This document shows, piece after piece, positions 43,087 through 50,380 of a stretch of 50,380 nt of DNA. The stretch comes from Bacteroidaceae bacterium (GTDB lineage: Bacteria > Bacteroidota > Bacteroidia > Bacteroidales > Bacteroidaceae), in assembly GCA_017536695.1 (NCBI GenBank), contig JAFXGX010000033.1:1-50380 (forward strand), read 5' to 3'. The position numbers and the translations under genes were made by a program. Under the pieces are notes generated by a model. It was not told the origin of the DNA. It made no database searches and saw nothing but the letters and a program-made list of their open reading frames with translations. The first letter of the stretch is position 1; each line of letters starts with the position of its first letter.

Positions 43087-45078
43087 GTGCACAGGAATAT
43101 ATACTACATATTCATCACTCTTTTGCTCTCCATTGTGGCTGTTGCATGCAGCAGCGAAAAGGCCATAAGGAAAGGCGATAAGTTCGCAGCCATAATGGAG
43201 TATCATGAAGCGGCCAAGGAGTATAAGAAGGCCTATCGGCAGATTTCTCCCAAGGAGCGTCCGAAACGCGCCGAGGTCGCATGGAAGATGGGCGAGTGTT
43301 ATCGCAAAGGCAACAGCGCGGTCTTTGCTGCCGCTGCATATCAGAATGCGGTGCGCTACGGCTATCCCGACTCTACTGCTCTTCTATATCTTGCCGATGC
43401 TCTGTTGGAGAAAGGCGATTACAAGGCTTCGGAAAAGAACTACAGGGCTTTCCTTGAGAAGGCGCAGGATAACCGCATGGCGCAGATAGGCCTGCAGTCG
43501 GCAATGCAGTCGGCCGAATGGAAGAAGAATCCTAACCGCTACATCGTAAAGAAGTCCAAGGAACTCAACGGGCAGCGCAGCGACTATTGCCCTGCATATG
43601 TAGGCGAGGATACCACGATGATAGTTACCACTACCACACGCAAGGAGGCTACAGGCGATGAACTCAGCGGCATAACAGGGCAGAAGCATGCCGATATCTT
43701 CATGACAAAACTTGATGAGAAGGGTAAATGGCAGAAGAGCGAGAAGATTGAGAGTGATGTCAACAGTGAATTCGAGGATGGTGCGTGTGCCTTTACTCCC
43801 GACGGCAAGGTAATGTACTTTACACGTTGTGTGACCGACCCCCACTATCCTCGCTATGCCGCCATATACAAGAGCAGCAGGAGCGATGCCTCATGGGGCA
43901 AGCCCGAACAGGTCGTGATAACAAGGGATACACTCTCATTGTATACTCATCCTGCTGTATCGCCTGACGGCGAGTGGCTCTATTTCACCTCGAACATGGC
44001 AGGTGGATGCGGGGGGCTTGACCTGTGGCGTTTCTACATTGGCCCGAGCAGGGCAATGGAGGGTATAATCGAGAACCTGGGTCCTATGATAAATACCGAC
44101 GGCGATGAGCAGTTCCCCTCTTTCGGTCCGAAAGGCGAGCTTTTCTTCTCATCCGACGGTTATCCGGGAATGGGCGGCCTTGATATTTTCTGTGCCACAC
44201 TATCCAATGATACGCTGTGGAATGTAACCAACATGGGAGCTCCGCTGAACTCGAACGGCGATGACTTCGGTATGACATTCGCTCCCGGCCTTTATCGCGG
44301 TTTCTTCTCATCTAACCGTGGCGATGCCCGTGGTTGGGATCATATATACTCGTTCTTTCTCCCGGAGACTGTACATATGCTGCGTGGCTGGATATATGAG
44401 AAAGATGGGTATGAACTTCCCGAAGGTGTCATATACATGATTGGCGATGATGGAACGAATAGCAGCTTCGGTGTCATGAAGGATGGTTCATACAGCGTTC
44501 GTGTCACTCCTGGAGTAAAATACGTGTTGCTTGGGACATGTAAGGGGTATCTGAATTCCATGCAGGAGCTCACTGCCGACTGCGTCGAGGAAAACAGGGA
44601 GTATCAGCTTGACTTTGAACTTGCTTCAATAACGAAACCTGTGCTTATTGATAATATCTTCTACGAGTATGACAAGGCGACCCTGACGGCCGAGTCCACA
44701 GCCTCGCTCAATGAGCTTGTCAAGTTGCTTGAACTTAATCCGAACGTTACCATAGAGCTGGGCTCGCATTGTGATTTCCGTGGCAGCGACAACTATAACC
44801 AGCGTCTTTCACAGGCCCGTGCCGAGTCGGTTGTGGAGTATCTTACGGCTGCAGGTATTGAGAAGGAACGTCTTACGGCTGCGGGTTATGGAGAGGAGTC
44901 TCCTAAGGTCATTACCAAGAAACTGAGTGAGAAGCATACTTTCCTCAAGGAGGGCGATCTCCTTACCGAGGAGTTCATAGATGCGCTTGATACCGAGGAA
45001 CAGAAGGAGGTGTGCCACGCACTTAACCGTCGTACAGAATTCCAGGTGCTGCGCACGACATACAAACTCTATGAATAA
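43087..45078 (+). CDS. OmpA-family lipoprotein with TPR, PD40 and CarboxypepD-like domains
   Basis: A 663-residue outer-membrane lipoprotein. The signal ends IVAVAC (Cys21), then TPR-like repeats (about 25-150), WD40-like PD40 blades (about 180-400: CAFTPDGKVMYFTR, VSPDGEWLYFTSNMAGG, PSFGPKGELFFSSDGYPGMGGLDIF), a carboxypeptidase-regulatory-like region (about 440-510) and a C-terminal OmpA domain (IFYEYDKATL, SHCDFRGSDNYNQRLSQARAESV) that binds peptidoglycan. The order matches PorE of the type IX secretion system, but I see no other such gene here, so the role may be only structural. The start is a GTG at 43087; an in-frame stop lies 24 bases before it. Confidence 0.85.
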   Translation: MHRNIYYIFITLLLSIVAVACSSEKAIRKGDKFAAIMEYHEAAKEYKKAYRQISPKERPKRAEVAWKMGECYRKGNSAVFAAAAYQNAVRYGYPDSTALLYLADALLEKGDYKASEKNYRAFLEKAQDNRMAQIGLQSAMQSAEWKKNPNRYIVKKSKELNGQRSDYCPAYVGEDTTMIVTTTTRKEATGDELSGITGQKHADIFMTKLDEKGKWQKSEKIESDVNSEFEDGACAFTPDGKVMYFTRCVTDPHYPRYAAIYKSSRSDASWGKPEQVVITRDTLSLYTHPAVSPDGEWLYFTSNMAGGCGGLDLWRFYIGPSRAMEGIIENLGPMINTDGDEQFPSFGPKGELFFSSDGYPGMGGLDIFCATLSNDTLWNVTNMGAPLNSNGDDFGMTFAPGLYRGFFSSNRGDARGWDHIYSFFLPETVHMLRGWIYEKDGYELPEGVIYMIGDDGTNSSFGVMKDGSYSVRVTPGVKYVLLGTCKGYLNSMQELTADCVEENREYQLDFELASITKPVLIDNIFYEYDKATLTAESTASLNELVKLLELNPNVTIELGSHCDFRGSDNYNQRLSQARAESVVEYLTAAGIEKERLTAAGYGEESPKVITKKLSEKHTFLKEGDLLTEEFIDALDTEEQKEVCHALNRRTEFQVLRTTYKLYE

Positions 45079-45089
45079 GGTGGGGTTGC

Positions 45090-45851
45090 TTACAGTAGCG
45101 ATGCATCCCTTTTTTCTTTGATTCTCTGCTTGAATCTTCTTCTTATGCGACTTCCGATTCTGTGGAAGAGGAATATGAATATGGAGTACTCCACGTCGCT
45201 TCCCTTCTGTGAGCAGTAGTATACGGCAAGTTTGTACAACCCCTCAACCTTCACACCGAACTGTTCGAATGAACGCATCACTTCGCTTGTCGACGGTGTC
45301 TTGTCGAACTGCATGCGGTTGATGTCGGTCAAGGCGAAGCGGTAATGTCCGCTCTCCTCATCAAAATGATAGAAGATGTTGCTTGAGTTGAAATCAAGCG
45401 GAAGAACTTTCTTCGAGTGCATCTCGAGTGTAAAATCAATGAAATCCTTTGTAAGGCGACGTTTCTCGCTGTCTTTTATCTCGTTGTAGGCATCATGCAT
45501 GAGCTTGTATGGCATATATTCAGATATGAAGTATCCTGTCGAGAAGAGTCCTTTCTTCTTGCTCTCGATATATGCGACAGGCTGTGGGGTGTCAATGCCG
45601 AGCTCAAGCAGGCGCCCGGCGTACATGTATGCGCGCTGTGCCTTTGATTTCCTGAAATATGTATATGCTATCCTGTTGATGAGGTTGGGTTGCTTGTATA
45701 TCTTTATCACATACTCTTTTCCCTTCATACTGAACTTCTCGACAATGTTCCTCTTGTTGCAGAAGACCTCTGTCGCTACATAGTTCCCCTTGACAGCATT
45801 AATAATCTCATCACGAAGATGCTCATATTTTGGATTGATGTGTATTTTCAT
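45090..45851 (-). CDS. Kdo/WaaP-family lipopolysaccharide kinase
   Basis: A 253-residue small kinase with the eukaryotic-type fold. The ATP-binding Lys is in YVIKIYKQPN, the substrate-loop motif PLDFNSSNIFYH stands where kinases have the catalytic HxD/N region, and FALTDINRMQFDK gives the metal-binding Asp. It likely phosphorylates Kdo or a lipid A-core sugar in the inner leaflet. The ATG at 45851 is used; the alternative at 45884 overlaps a -7 like element (45887-45894). Confidence 0.78.
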   Translation of the reverse strand: MKIHINPKYEHLRDEIINAVKGNYVATEVFCNKRNIVEKFSMKGKEYVIKIYKQPNLINRIAYTYFRKSKAQRAYMYAGRLLELGIDTPQPVAYIESKKKGLFSTGYFISEYMPYKLMHDAYNEIKDSEKRRLTKDFIDFTLEMHSKKVLPLDFNSSNIFYHFDEESGHYRFALTDINRMQFDKTPSTSEVMRSFEQFGVKVEGLYKLAVYYCSQKGSDVEYSIFIFLFHRIGSRIRRRFKQRIKEKRDASLL

Positions 45852-45886
45852 TGATAAAACTTTAGACCGCGAAAAAGTTTTCAATG

Positions 45887-45894
45887 CAAATTTA
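45887..45894 (-). promoter_or_regulatory. -7 element before the Kdo-kinase gene
   Basis: TAAATTTG on the minus strand, 36 bases before the start codon. No TTG is found at the right distance for a -33 element. Confidence 0.4.
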
Positions 45895-45985
45895 TTGTGA
45901 TATCGTTAACTTCGGAATTAAAAAGAGTTAAAACACTTCTTCTGCTTTCAAATTGGTAAAATAGTATTGAAAAAGTACAATAAAT

Positions 45986-46021
45986 AAGGAATAGAATGGT
46001 ACGCGTACCATTCTATTCCTT
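45986..46021. terminator. Perfect 36-base palindromic terminator after mutB
   Basis: 18-bp arms without a loop, centred at 46003/46004, 20 bases past the mutB stop codon. It has the same build as the palindromes at 37664-37702 and 42197-42242. Confidence 0.8.
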
Positions 46022-46041
46022 GAATTGAAAGCGGACATTAC

Positions 46042-48189
46042 TCACTCCATACTTTCCAGCAGGATACCCATAAGCTCGCAAGCGGCCTTAGCAACGCTTG
46101 TTCCGGGGCCGAAGATTCCCACAACACCGGCCTTGTACAGGAAGTCATAGTCCTGTGCCGGTATTACACCGCCGGCGCATACCATGATGTCGCCACGCCC
46201 GAGCTTCTCAAGTTCGGCAATGAGCTGCGGAACAAGGGTTTTATGTCCGGCGGCAAGTGATGATACGCCCACAATGTGAACGTCATTCTCTACTGCCTGA
46301 CGGGCAACCTCGGCCGGGGTCTGGAACAGCATGCCCATGTCGACGTCAAAACCGCAGTCGGCATAGCCTGTAGCTACAACCTTTGCACCGCGGTCATGGC
46401 CGTCCTGGCCCATCTTGGCAATCATGACTCGAGGACGGCGGCCCTCTCTCTTTGCAAACTCCTCTGTCAAACGACAAGCCTTCTCAAAGTTCTCATCGTT
46501 TCTGCTCTCTGCTGAATACACGCCCGAAATAGTTCTGATTATAGCCTTGTAACGTCCTGCGACCTCTTCGCAAGCGTCGGAAATCTCTCCCAATGTGGCA
46601 CGTACGTGTGCTGCCTCGACTGCTGCTTCAAGCAGGTTGCCTTCGCCTGTACGTGCATACCCGGTTATCTTCTCGAGTGCAGCCTTGACTGCCGCTTCAT
46701 CGCGCGATGCGCGGTTGCGCTCAATGGCTGCCAACTGCTCCTCACGCACTGCCGTGTTGTCAATCTCGAGTATGTCGATAGGCTCTTCCTCGGCAAGGCA
46801 GTATGCGTTTGTTCCCACAATGACCTGTCTGCCGCTGTCGATACGTGCCTGTGTGCGTGCAGCCGCCTCCTCGATACGCATTTTGGGGATGCCTGTCTCA
46901 ATGGCCTTCGCCATGCCGCCGAGCTCTTCAATCTCCTGGATGAGTTTCCATGCCTTGTCGGCAATCTCCTGTGTCAGGCTCTCGACGTAGTATGAACCGC
47001 CCCATGGGTCGACAACGCGGCAGATGTTTGTCTCTTCCTGAAGATATATCTGCGTGTTGCGGGCGATACGTGCCGAAAAGTCTGTAGGCAATGCGATAGC
47101 CTCATCAAGTGCGTTCGTGTGCAGTGACTGGGTGTGTCCCATGGCTGCTGACATTGCCTCTATTACCGTACGGCCAACATTGTTGAACGGGTCTTGCTCG
47201 GTAAGCGACCAGCCCGATGTCTGGCAGTGTGTGCGCAATGCCATAGACTTGGGGTTCTTGGGGTTGAACTGCTTGATTATCTTTGCCCATAGCATACGTG
47301 CCGCACGCATCTTGGCAATCTCCATGAACGGGTTCATGCCGATGCCCCAGAAGAACGAAAGGCGCGGAGCGAATGCGTCTATGTCTATTCCTGCATTGAC
47401 ACCTGTGCGCACATACTCAAGACCGTCGGCAAGCGTATATGCCAACTCGATGTCTGCCGATGCACCGGCCTCCTGCATGTGGTATCCGCTGATTGAGATA
47501 GAGTTGAACTTAGGCATCTTCTGCGATGTGTATGCGAATATGTCGCCGATGATTCTCATTGAGAATGCAGGCGGATAGATGTAGGTGTTACGCACCATGA
47601 ACTCCTTGAGTATATCGTTCTGGATGGTTCCTGCCATCTCTTCGAGCTTTGCGCCCTGCTCAAGTGCTGCATTTATGTAGAAGGCGAGTACCGGAAGTAC
47701 GGCACCGTTCATGGTCATTGATACCGACATCTTGTTCAATGGTATGCCGTCGAACAACTGCTCCATGTTCTCCATACAGCAGATTGATACACCCGCCTTT
47801 CCCACGTCACCCACGACGCGCTCATTGTCGGGGTTGTATCCGCGGTGGGTGGGCAGGTCGAATGCAACAGAGAGTCCCTTCTGTCCCGACGCAAGGTTAC
47901 GGCGGTAGAAGGCATTGCTCTCCTCGGCTGTTGAGAATCCCGCGTACTGGCGTATTGTCCATGGACGGAAAACGTACATCATGGAGTAGGGACCACGCAG
48001 GAACGGAGGCAGTCCGGCTGCATAGTCAAGATGCTCCATCTCCTTAAGGTCGTCGGCTGTGTAAACAGGCTTTACCTTTATCTGCTCAGGAGTTTCCCAC
48101 ATATTGTTTTCTCCTGCAGTAGTGCTTGTGCAGCATGCTGTTGCTGTTGCTGCACCGAATATATCAATATTTCTGAAATCTTTTCTCAT
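46042..48189 (-). CDS. mutB: Methylmalonyl-CoA mutase, large (catalytic) subunit
   Basis: A 715-residue B12-dependent mutase converting (R)-methylmalonyl-CoA and succinyl-CoA in propionate metabolism. The TIM-barrel domain has [20 protein letters not shown] and [19 protein letters not shown]; the C-terminal B12-binding domain has the D-x-H-x-x-G motif in [15 protein letters not shown], with the cobalt-liganding His. Bacteroidales make propionate through this route. It lies 15 bases after mutA. Confidence 0.96.
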   Translation of the reverse strand: MRKDFRNIDIFGAATATACCTSTTAGENNMWETPEQIKVKPVYTADDLKEMEHLDYAAGLPPFLRGPYSMMYVFRPWTIRQYAGFSTAEESNAFYRRNLASGQKGLSVAFDLPTHRGYNPDNERVVGDVGKAGVSICCMENMEQLFDGIPLNKMSVSMTMNGAVLPVLAFYINAALEQGAKLEEMAGTIQNDILKEFMVRNTYIYPPAFSMRIIGDIFAYTSQKMPKFNSISISGYHMQEAGASADIELAYTLADGLEYVRTGVNAGIDIDAFAPRLSFFWGIGMNPFMEIAKMRAARMLWAKIIKQFNPKNPKSMALRTHCQTSGWSLTEQDPFNNVGRTVIEAMSAAMGHTQSLHTNALDEAIALPTDFSARIARNTQIYLQEETNICRVVDPWGGSYYVESLTQEIADKAWKLIQEIEELGGMAKAIETGIPKMRIEEAAARTQARIDSGRQVIVGTNAYCLAEEEPIDILEIDNTAVREEQLAAIERNRASRDEAAVKAALEKITGYARTGEGNLLEAAVEAAHVRATLGEISDACEEVAGRYKAIIRTISGVYSAESRNDENFEKACRLTEEFAKREGRRPRVMIAKMGQDGHDRGAKVVATGYADCGFDVDMGMLFQTPAEVARQAVENDVHIVGVSSLAAGHKTLVPQLIAELEKLGRGDIMVCAGGVIPAQDYDFLYKAGVVGIFGPGTSVAKAACELMGILLESME

Positions 48190-48204
48190 GGCTATGCGTC
48201 TTTG

Positions 48205-50052
48205 TTACTTGATACCCAACTTTGCATTCAACGCCTTGAGCGTCTCAAGCACGTTCACTCTCACATGTATGAAGTTCTCGATGCCCGCCTTCTGCAGTTC
48301 CTCACTGCATGCAGGGGCACCTGCCACAATGAATATGGCCTTCTCTTTCACTGCGTTGAATGCAGGTATTGCATATTCGGCATACTCATCATCGCTTGAG
48401 CAGATGACTACAATATCGGCTTTAGCCTCCATGGCTGCCGCTACGCCCTCTTCGATGCTCTTGAAACCGAGGTTGTCTATTACCTCATAACCCGCAGCAG
48501 CAAGGAAGTTGCACGAGAATTGTGCTCTTGCCTGACGCATGGCAAGGTTGCCGATGGTAAGCATGAACGCCTTCGGACGGCGGCCGCCCTCTTCAGTGGC
48601 AAGACGCAACTGCTCGAATTCCTCTCCCAGGCGCTTGGCAACAAGCCTGTCGTTCTCCTCATCGTGGTTATGGCATCCGCATCCGCAACCCATTGCCAAT
48701 GGGCGACGCCCCTCGCTTGTCTCGCTGAAATTGGGGTACTGGTTCGTGCCCAGCAGAATCTCCTTGCGCTTTGCAAGTGCTGTGCGGCGGCTGTTGCCCG
48801 ACGCCTCGACCTCGGCCTTGATGCGTCCCTCCTTCACAGCCTTATGGAAACCTCCGGCCTCCTCAATGGCAAGGAACTGCTTCCATGCTTCGGCTGCAAT
48901 TGACGCGGTAAGGCTCTCTATGTAGTATGAACCGCCGGCTGGGTCGGCAACCTTATCAAGGTGGCTCTCATGCTTGAGAATCAGCTGCTGGTTCTTTGCG
49001 ATGCGCTCCGCGAACTCGGTAGGAGTCTCGTATACGGAATCGTATGGTGTTACGGTAATTGCCTCCACTCCTGCGATGGCTGCGCTCATCGCCTCGGTCT
49101 GTGTGCGCAGCATGTTGACATACGGGTCAAAGAGTGTAAGGTTGAATCTTGATGTCTCGGCATGGATAATCATTTTGCATGAGCATCTGCACTCGGGTGC
49201 GTACTGCTCTACGATTCTTGCCCAGAGCATACGTGCTGCGCGGAACTTCGCAATCTCCATGAAGAAGTTGCTGGAGATACCCATGTTGAACTTTATGCTC
49301 TTTGCGGCCCGGTCGACGGGTATGCCGGCCTCTGTCGCTGCATTCATGTACTCGTTTCCCCATGCGAGGGCACAGGCAAGTTCCTGTGTTATGTATGCAC
49401 CCGCGTTGCACAGCCCTGCGCTGTTCACAGCCATGCAACGGTAGCGTGGCAGCTCCTCGAGTGTACCGATAATCTCCTTTACCGTTGCGATGTAGTCTTC
49501 AATCACCTTGCCGGCATAAAGTTCCTTGCCTATGGGGTCATACTCTATCGAGCCCCTGATTGCGGCAAGGTCAAAACCACGTTGCTTGTAGTACTCCACC
49601 AACTGTGCAGCAAAGATTCTGATTTTGCTTACGCAGACGTTGAAGTTAAGCTCAACCTTTCCGGCATCAATGCCGTCGAGCAAAGTCGGTATATATTCGG
49701 GAGTGACCAGCTTTCCGTGTACTCTGAAAACAAGGGATGTCGCTCCCTCTTCAATCATCTTGCGTGCCTTGGCATTTGCCTCCTCGGCCGACGGAATGTC
49801 AATGCTCTGACGTATGAGCCAGCTGTTGTTGTCGCTGTTGCCGCGGGTGTAAGGGAACTTGCCGGGCTCGGCATCGGAACACCCCTCGGGCAGGTCCTCC
49901 TTGCGGTAGAACGGGTTCACGTTGAACCCTTCTCCTGTTTTCCAAACCATTTTCTTGTCATAGTCGGCACCTTTCAGGTCCTCGACAATCTTCTCTTTCC
50001 AATTCTCGGCCGATACGGGCGGGAATTCGCTGAAAAGCCTCTCTCTTTCCAT
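48205..50052 (-). CDS. mutA: Methylmalonyl-CoA mutase, small (structural) subunit
   Basis: A 615-residue partner of MutB with the same overall domains. As expected for the small subunit, its C-terminal B12-like domain lacks the D-x-H-x-x-G motif (here LTIGNLAMRQARAQFSCNFL), so it does not bind cofactor. Unusual is a Cys/His-rich linker between the two domains, MGCGCGCHNHDEEND (near residues 445-459), that could bind a metal. The ATG at 50052 is chosen over 50091 because the family alignment begins at MERERLFSEFPPVS. Confidence 0.94.
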   Translation of the reverse strand: MERERLFSEFPPVSAENWKEKIVEDLKGADYDKKMVWKTGEGFNVNPFYRKEDLPEGCSDAEPGKFPYTRGNSDNNSWLIRQSIDIPSAEEANAKARKMIEEGATSLVFRVHGKLVTPEYIPTLLDGIDAGKVELNFNVCVSKIRIFAAQLVEYYKQRGFDLAAIRGSIEYDPIGKELYAGKVIEDYIATVKEIIGTLEELPRYRCMAVNSAGLCNAGAYITQELACALAWGNEYMNAATEAGIPVDRAAKSIKFNMGISSNFFMEIAKFRAARMLWARIVEQYAPECRCSCKMIIHAETSRFNLTLFDPYVNMLRTQTEAMSAAIAGVEAITVTPYDSVYETPTEFAERIAKNQQLILKHESHLDKVADPAGGSYYIESLTASIAAEAWKQFLAIEEAGGFHKAVKEGRIKAEVEASGNSRRTALAKRKEILLGTNQYPNFSETSEGRRPLAMGCGCGCHNHDEENDRLVAKRLGEEFEQLRLATEEGGRRPKAFMLTIGNLAMRQARAQFSCNFLAAAGYEVIDNLGFKSIEEGVAAAMEAKADIVVICSSDDEYAEYAIPAFNAVKEKAIFIVAGAPACSEELQKAGIENFIHVRVNVLETLKALNAKLGIK

Positions 50053-50148
50053 ATTAGAAGGTTCTATAAGTTTTGAATTCAGCCTCTGCATTCTCCGCCT
50101 TCAGGGGGCGCACTCATGCATGGCTTGCACATTTGTCTCATCAATGAG

Positions 50149-50178
50149 CAAACATACAACTTTTTTTGAACAAAGCAA
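50149..50178 (-). promoter_or_regulatory. Promoter of mutA-mutB
   Basis: -33 TTG (50176-50178) and -7 TATGTTTG (50149-50156) with a 19-base spacer. Transcription should start near 50142 and give a 90-base leader without a B12 riboswitch. Confidence 0.7.
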
Positions 50179-50241
50179 AAAAATAGGGAAAATGTAAAGT
50201 CGCAAAGGTTAAAATTATAGAAAAGAGGATGACTCAAAATG

Positions 50242-50380
50242 AGATGAACCCCGAAAGTTAGACAAAAAACTTTCGGGGTTTTGTTATGTCTAAAAAATTA
50301 AAGAAACATGGCTATGCAGAAAGATTGAAGTATATGCATATGCTTGAAAATGGATATAGTAGAGAGTATATCCATCGCCA
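50242..50380 (+). mobile_element. Left end of an IS3-like insertion sequence (partial)
   Basis: The block ACCCCGAAAGTTAGACAAAA resembles the ends of IS150-group IS3 elements. It folds into a 13-bp hairpin (50247-50259 with 50268-50280) followed by TTTT, just before a transposase-like gene, as in many IS elements where outside transcription is stopped. The outer boundary is not certain and the rest lies beyond the window. Confidence 0.6.
50286..50380 (+). CDS. IS3-family OrfA-like transposase, 5' part only
   Basis: The first 31 codons, cut by the window end, read MSKKLKKHGYAERLKYMHML and then NGYSREYIHR, which matches the helix-turn-helix start of IS3-family OrfA proteins in Bacteroidetes. 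Placed directly behind a hairpin at the element's left end. Confidence 0.6.
   Translation, partial: MSKKLKKHGYAERLKYMHMLENGYSREYIHR

Overview
The window looks like chromosome of a gut-type Bacteroidales bacterium (Bacteroidetes). Three lines of evidence support this. The promoters fit the Bacteroidetes -33 TTG / -7 TAnnTTTG pattern with 19-20 bp spacers. The gene set includes a UpxY-type NusG paralogue, class II (B12-dependent) ribonucleotide reductase, paired methylmalonyl-CoA mutase subunits and a DUF4254 + GT9 cluster. Start sites lack Shine-Dalgarno sequences. Species cannot be told from this alone.

Region 1 (1-26083, minus strand) is a capsule/exopolysaccharide locus read right to left from one recognisable promoter at 26053-26083. 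The order is UpxY antiterminator, Wza export lipoprotein, Wzc tyrosine kinase, a broken four-helix-bundle gene, CpsB/YwqE-type PHP phosphatase, Wzx flippase, FrhB-like Fe-S protein, polysaccharide pyruvyl transferase, a glycosyltransferase remnant, an AlbA_2/Schlafen-like protein, two GT2, an acyltransferase-3, a GT4, a hexapeptide acetyltransferase, WbsX, a second acyltransferase-3, the Wzy polymerase, a Caps_synth transferase, a GT2, a nucleotidyltransferase/thymidylate-kinase-like fusion, a GT4 and an APH-like kinase. Many neighbours overlap by ATGA or TGATG, as expected for one coupled transcription unit. No initiating sugar-phosphate transferase is present, so it must lie elsewhere. Dispersed palindromic repeats fill the gaps at the far end, and one cluster has been absorbed in frame into the phosphatase gene.

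Region 2 (26140-28715, minus) is a methyltransferase, a heptosyltransferase-like GT9 and a DUF4254 protein, probably for LPS/glycan assembly, with its own promoter.

Region 3 (28671-32614) holds pdxB, then acpP-fabF-rnc on the plus strand, and a convergent folB.

Region 4 (32641-40723, minus) is core replication and repair: nrdJ, dnaA, dnaX, ruvC and a low-molecular-weight tyrosine phosphatase, followed by cdd. A roughly 130-nt, highly structured element with its own promoter-like signal and a terminator-like end lies just upstream of dnaA.

Region 5 (41295-45851) carries a LysM glucosaminidase lipoprotein, a small membrane protein with a DivIC/FtsB-like protein, a TPR-PD40-OmpA lipoprotein and a Kdo-kinase-like protein.

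Region 6 (46042-50178, minus) is mutA-mutB (methylmalonyl-CoA mutase) with a promoter, and the window ends inside the left end of an IS3-like element. Several transcription units end in long perfect palindromes that overlap the stop codons.
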